Of a stretch of 6,407 nt of DNA, positions 4,585 through 6,407 are shown piece by piece (position 1 is the first letter of the stretch; each line of letters starts with the position of its first letter). The notes under the pieces were generated by a model. That model saw nothing but the letters and a program-made list of their open reading frames with translations, did not search any database and was not told the origin of the DNA. The position numbers and the translations under genes are program-made. Source of the stretch: JANNSW01 sp031431235 (lineage in GTDB: Bacteria > Pseudomonadota > Alphaproteobacteria > Rhizobiales > Hyphomicrobiaceae); assembly GCA_031431235.1 (NCBI GenBank), contig JANPDA010000496.1, positions 1 through 6,407 of the forward strand, written 5' to 3'.

Positions 4585-6407
4585 TTACTGGGCGGCCTGG
4601 GGCAGCTTGTTGATCGCGCGCCACACCTTCTCGGGCGTGACGGGCATGTCGAGATGGGAGACGCCATACTCGCGCAGAGCGTCGACCACGGCGTTGACGA
4701 GCGCAGGCGGCGAGCCGATGGCACCGGCCTCGCCGCAGCCCTTGACGCCAAGCGGATTGTGAGTGCACGGCGTCGAGGTCGTAGCCACCTTGAACGAGGG
4801 AACGTCGTCGGCGCGCGGCATGGTGTAGTCCATGAAAGAGCCGGTCTTCAGCTGGCCGTTCTCGTCATAGACGCAGTTCTCGAACATCGCCTGCCCGAGA
4901 CCCTGCACCAGGCCGCCGTGCACCTGGCCCTCGACGATCATCGGATTGATGATGTTGCCGAAATCATCGCACGCCGCGAGCTGCACCACATCGTAGAAGC
5001 CGGTCTTGGGGTCGATCTCGACCTCGCAGATGTAGGTGCCGGCCGGGAAGGTGAAGTTCTTCGGATCGTAGAACGCCGTCTCCTCCAGGCCCGGCTCGAG
5101 GGTTTCGAGGGGATATTTGTGCGGCACGTAAGCGGTGAGTGCGATCTCCCCGAACGTCTTCTTCTTGTCGGTGCCCTTCACCTGGTAGGCGCCGTTCTCG
5201 AACACGATGTCGGCCTCGGAGGCCTCGAGCAGGTGAGCGGCGATTTTCCTGCCCTTGTCGATCACCTTGTTGAGGGCGTTCACGATTGCCGCACCTCCAA
5301 CCGCGATCGAACGCGAGCCGTAGGTGCCCATGCCGAAGGGGACCTTGTCGGTATCGCCGTGCACGATGTTGACCGAGTCGGGCGAGATGCCGAGCTTGCT
5401 GGCGACGACCTGGGCGAAGGTCGTCTCGTGGCCCTGGCCGTGGCTGTGCGAGCCGGTCATCACCGAAACGGAGCCCGTCGGGTTGACGCGGATGGTTGCC
5501 GCCTCATAGAGGCCCGCGCGGGCGCCGAGCGCACCGACGAGGCTCGATGGGGCGATGCCGCAGGCCTCGATATAGCTCGAGACGCCGATGCCCCGCAGCC
5601 TGCCCTTGGCCTTGGCCGCGGCGCGCCGCGCGTCGAAGCCCTTGTAGTCGGACATCTCGAGCGCCTTGTCCATCGAGACGCCGTAGTTGCCAGTGTCGTA
5701 GACGAGCGCGACCGGGGTCTGATAGGGGAACTCGCTCGGCTGGATGAAGTTGCGCCGCCTCAGCTCGGCCTGATCGATCCCCATTTCCTGGGCGGCCTTG
5801 GAGATGATGCGCTCGAGGATGTAGGTCGCCTCGGGACGGCCCGCACCACGATAGGCGTCGACTGGAACGGTGTTCGTGAAGATCGCCTTCACATTGCAGT
5901 AGATGGCGGGCGTCTTGTACTGGCCTGCCAGCAGCGTGCCATGCAGCCAGGTCGGAACGCAGGGCGCAAACGTCGAGAGATAGGCGCCCATGTTGGCCAG
6001 CGTCTGGCACTTCAAGGCGAGCATCTTGCCGTCCTTGTCGAACGCCATCTCCGCATGCGTCCGGTGATCGCGGCCATGGGCATCCGACATGAAGCTCTCG
6101 GAGCGCTCCGCCGTCCACTTCACGGGCCGACCGATGCGCTTGGCGGCAAGAGTGACGAGGGCCTCCTCGGCATAGTGGAAGATCTTCGAGCCGAAGCCGC
6201 CGCCGACGTCGGGCGCATAGACGCGCAGCTTGTGCTCGGGGATGTTGAGCACGAAGGCGCCCATCAAGAGCCGGATCACATGCGGGTTCTGGCTGGTGGT
6301 CACGAGCGTATGCTGGTCGAGCGAGGCATCATAGTCGCCGATCGCCACCCTGGGCTCGAGCGCATTCGCCACCAGTCGGTTGTTGACGAGGTCGAGCTTG
6401 GTGACGT
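4585..6407 (-). CDS. coxL: CoxL-like (form II) molybdenum-binding large subunit, 5' end cut by the window
   Basis: The frame is open to the window edge, giving 606 residues that start mid-protein (VTKLDLVNNRLVANALEPR...). Family members are roughly 770-800 residues, so about 170 N-terminal residues lie beyond 6407. Mo-pterin-binding and active-site motifs of the xanthine dehydrogenase family are visible: GGGFGSK (about 6186-6204), the active-site loop AYRGAGR (5836-5856), HGQGHETTFAQV (about 5410-5445) and GCGEAGAIGSPP, whose catalytic-type glutamate is encoded at 4729-4731. AYRGAGR is the form II loop; the cysteine that holds copper in true (form I, AYxCSFR) CO dehydrogenases is absent. The protein is therefore a CO-dehydrogenase-like hydroxylase of uncertain substrate: CO, an aldehyde or an N-heterocycle are all possible. 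It would assemble with CoxM and an unseen [2Fe-2S] CoxS. The stop TAA is 22 bases before coxM. The true start is outside the window; the internal GTG at 6372 is not it. Confidence 0.96.
   Translation of the reverse strand, partial: VTKLDLVNNRLVANALEPRVAIGDYDASLDQHTLVTTSQNPHVIRLLMGAFVLNIPEHKLRVYAPDVGGGFGSKIFHYAEEALVTLAAKRIGRPVKWTAERSESFMSDAHGRDHRTHAEMAFDKDGKMLALKCQTLANMGAYLSTFAPCVPTWLHGTLLAGQYKTPAIYCNVKAIFTNTVPVDAYRGAGRPEATYILERIISKAAQEMGIDQAELRRRNFIQPSEFPYQTPVALVYDTGNYGVSMDKALEMSDYKGFDARRAAAKAKGRLRGIGVSSYIEACGIAPSSLVGALGARAGLYEAATIRVNPTGSVSVMTGSHSHGQGHETTFAQVVASKLGISPDSVNIVHGDTDKVPFGMGTYGSRSIAVGGAAIVNALNKVIDKGRKIAAHLLEASEADIVFENGAYQVKGTDKKKTFGEIALTAYVPHKYPLETLEPGLEETAFYDPKNFTFPAGTYICEVEIDPKTGFYDVVQLAACDDFGNIINPMIVEGQVHGGLVQGLGQAMFENCVYDENGQLKTGSFMDYTMPRADDVPSFKVATTSTPCTHNPLGVKGCGEAGAIGSPPALVNAVVDALREYGVSHLDMPVTPEKVWRAINKLPQAAQ

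Noticed and set aside
3831..4613. A 260-codon plus-strand open frame opposite coxM
   Set aside because: It is the mirror of a well-supported FAD-subunit gene. It shows no recognisable domain and its low-complexity Arg/Gly/Asp content is typical of an antisense shadow.
4563..4751. Longer coxM starting inside coxL
   Set aside because: The extra N-terminal residues are Arg/Ser/Pro-rich and translate coxL's 3' end in another frame; the ATG at 4562 has an excellent Shine-Dalgarno and starts the conserved block.
6370..6372. GTG at 6372 as the coxL start
   Set aside because: The frame continues to the window edge with conserved large-subunit sequence (LDLVNNRLV), so this is an internal valine.

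Overview
The window is a high-GC stretch from what is most likely an alphaproteobacterium. Hyphomicrobiales (a Bradyrhizobium/Rhodopseudomonas-type organism) is the best guess, from the gene order, protein style and GC-rich codon use; this is inference, as no marker gene is present. All eight genes are on the minus strand, so the cluster reads from position 6407 down to 1. Nearly every base is coding and the longest gap between genes is 85 bases.

Reading 5' to 3' on the minus strand: (1) a 5'-truncated coxL-type molybdenum hydroxylase large subunit (6407-4585); (2) the coxM-type FAD subunit (4562-3762); (3) an 85-base gap filled by a long near-perfect inverted repeat built of 7-base units; (4) coxD, a MoxR-like AAA+ ATPase (3676-2750); (5) a DUF1801 protein (2731-2321); (6) a DUF433/DUF5615 antitoxin/toxin-like pair (2245-2009 and 2005-1676); (7) coxE, a von Willebrand A (MIDAS) protein (1615-380); (8) a short XdhC/CoxI protein consisting only of the N-terminal domain (368-42); (9) a GC hairpin just after the last stop. 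The small [2Fe-2S] subunit (coxS) is not in the window. In form II clusters it usually lies upstream of coxL, beyond position 6407.

The L and M products would form, with CoxS, a molybdenum/FAD/[2Fe-2S] hydroxylase. CoxD, CoxE and the XdhC protein are the standard maturation set that equips the Mo centre. The large subunit carries the form II active-site loop AYRGAGR, not the cysteine-containing loop AYxCSFR of proven CO dehydrogenases. It may therefore be called CO-dehydrogenase-like, but its substrate cannot be read from the sequence.

The least ordinary parts are three accessory genes (DUF1801 plus the toxin/antitoxin-like pair) set between coxD and coxE, which are normally neighbours, and the 7-base-unit inverted repeat whose hairpin ends 5 bases before the coxD start codon, where no Shine-Dalgarno sequence is visible. 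I see no RNA genes, insertion sequences, CRISPR arrays or replication origins.
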